Assembly: GCA_030605745.1 (NCBI GenBank)
Contig: JAUWHT010000444.1
Coordinates: 1-5,735, forward strand
DNA from: Pirellulales bacterium
GTDB taxonomy: Bacteria > Planctomycetota > Planctomycetia > Pirellulales > Thermoguttaceae
Length of the DNA: 5,735 nucleotides
Direction of reading: 5' to 3'
A model generated the notes under the pieces. It ran no database searches. It had not been told where the DNA came from and saw only the letters and a list, made by a program, of their open reading frames with translations. The position numbers and the translations under genes are program-made. Below are positions 4,940 through 5,735 of the stretch, piece by piece (the stretch's first letter is position 1; the number at the start of each line of letters is the position of its first letter).

Positions 4940-5735
4940 ATGCCGAAGCAAATGATCCTGTTGTCAGTGCCGGGCTTGCGTGAGAAAGACGTGGCGGTGA
5001 TGCCAAAGCTGAGGGACCTGACGGCCGGCGGCCAGATCGCCGAAATGGTGCCCAGCTTCCCTTGCGTCACCTGTCCGGTGCAGGCAGCCATGACCACCGG
5101 CAAGTTGCCCGTCGATCACGGCGTGGTGGCCAACGGGTTCTACTGGCGTGAGAAGCAGCAGGTCGAGATGTGGACCTCGCCGAACGATTGCATCGAGCGG
5201 CCGCAGATCTGGGACTTGCTCTCTCACCAGGTCGGCGGGCTGACCTCGGCCGTCTGGTTCCCGCTGCACAGCAAGGGCTGCGAAGCCGATTACGTCTGCA
5301 CGCCCGCCCCGATACACAACCCCGACGGCTCAGAATCGCTCTGGTGCTACACCCGGCCGCCGGAACTGTACGGTGTGCTGCGCGACAAGTTCGGGCATTT
5401 CCCGCTGCAACATTTCTGGGGCCCGATGGCCAACATCAAATCGAGCGCCTGGATCGCCGACTCGGCGGTTCATACCGCCCGGGTGTACCGGCCCGACTTC
5501 TTCTACATCTACCTGCCGCAGCTTGACTACGCTGCTCAGCGGACCGGACCAGACAGCCCGGAAGCCGAAACCGCGGTGGCCGAACTGGACGATCTGATCG
5601 GCCGCCTGGCCGACGGCTTTCGTGAGGCGTACGACGGGCAACTGCTATGGATCGTGGCCGGCGAGTACGCAATCACGCCGGTTGACCACGTTACCTATCC
5701 CAACCGCGTGCTGCGCGAGGCCGGGCTGCTTACGG
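4940..5735 (+). CDS. Alkaline phosphatase-superfamily protein (type I phosphodiesterase/nucleotide pyrophosphatase-like), 3' end outside window
   Basis: The first 265 residues are present; relatives are roughly 450 long as I recall. The protein belongs to the type I phosphodiesterase/nucleotide pyrophosphatase group of the alkaline phosphatase superfamily, which hydrolyses phosphoesters at a two-metal site. The candidate nucleophile is T44 in SFPCVTCPVQAAMTTG, followed by LPVDHGVVANGFYWRE. FPLQHFWGPMANIKSSAWIA, YIYLPQLDYAAQRTGPD (D196) and EYAITPVDHVTYPNRVLREA also fit one subfamily. The usual metal-binding Asp near residue 11 is replaced (SVPGLRE) and the usual DH is EY at 242-243. No signal peptide is seen, so it is probably cytoplasmic. 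The ATG at 4940 is the first in frame, but no clear ribosome-binding site precedes it. It is divergent from the pilus genes and need not be related to them. The substrate is unknown. Confidence 0.85.
   Translation, partial: MPKQMILLSVPGLREKDVAVMPKLRDLTAGGQIAEMVPSFPCVTCPVQAAMTTGKLPVDHGVVANGFYWREKQQVEMWTSPNDCIERPQIWDLLSHQVGGLTSAVWFPLHSKGCEADYVCTPAPIHNPDGSESLWCYTRPPELYGVLRDKFGHFPLQHFWGPMANIKSSAWIADSAVHTARVYRPDFFYIYLPQLDYAAQRTGPDSPEAETAVAELDDLIGRLADGFREAYDGQLLWIVAGEYAITPVDHVTYPNRVLREAGLLT

Noticed and set aside
4964..5317. Minus-strand open frame inside the phosphatase gene
   Set aside because: It is the antisense shadow of a continuous conserved plus-strand frame.

Overview
The window carries part of a Flp (Tad) type IVb pilus locus. 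Its genes are all on the minus strand and are transcribed from high to low coordinates. At the right edge lies the start of a divergent plus-strand gene for a type I phosphodiesterase/nucleotide pyrophosphatase-like protein. The gene order flp, cpaA/tadV, tadE, cpaB/rcpC, rcpA/cpaC, the form of the secretin and CpaB, and many short palindromic intergenic repeats in a moderately GC-rich sequence suggest a planctomycete, probably of the Pirellulales type. This placement comes from remembered family patterns, not from a search.

Layout from right to left along the pilus transcript: a candidate promoter (4669-4696) and a leader with two perfect hairpins precede flp (4337-4507), the 56-residue pilin precursor. 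An intrinsic terminator (4223-4266) follows at once. Inverted heptamer repeats (4144-4213) then lead to the prepilin peptidase cpaA (3562-4137), which overlaps tadE (3131-3565) by four bases (ATGA). A MITE-like element (2956-3108) separates tadE from cpaB (1835-2914). A repeat-filled gap (1678-1834) separates cpaB from the secretin gene (188-1677). The ATPase and platform genes (cpaE/tadA/tadB/tadC) are not in the window and would be expected beyond position 1.

The secretin gene appears broken by two frame changes, one near 1398-1405 in the N-terminal domain and one near 240-260 before the C-terminus. The other pilus genes look intact. Either the secretin is a recent pseudogene or the sequence has indel errors.

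The gene junctions, except the coupled cpaA/tadE pair, are occupied by palindromic repeats. These fall into several families: a ~140-150 bp MITE-like element (three copies, two sharing 111 identical bases and bracketing the whole pilus segment), an REP-like palindrome with covarying arms (two copies), a 30-bp inverted pair, and inverted heptamer arrays. The longest stretch without a gene is 4508-4939. It holds the flp leader and promoter, the REP-like palindrome and the MITE copy; I recognise nothing in 4697-4776.

How the genes work together: CpaA would cleave the leaders of Flp and the pseudopilin TadE in the inner membrane, CpaB and the secretin would form the periplasmic/outer-membrane channel, and the missing downstream genes would supply the motor. 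No clearly new protein system is visible. The interesting signals are the broken secretin, the repeat architecture and the altered metal-site motifs of the phosphatase-like protein.
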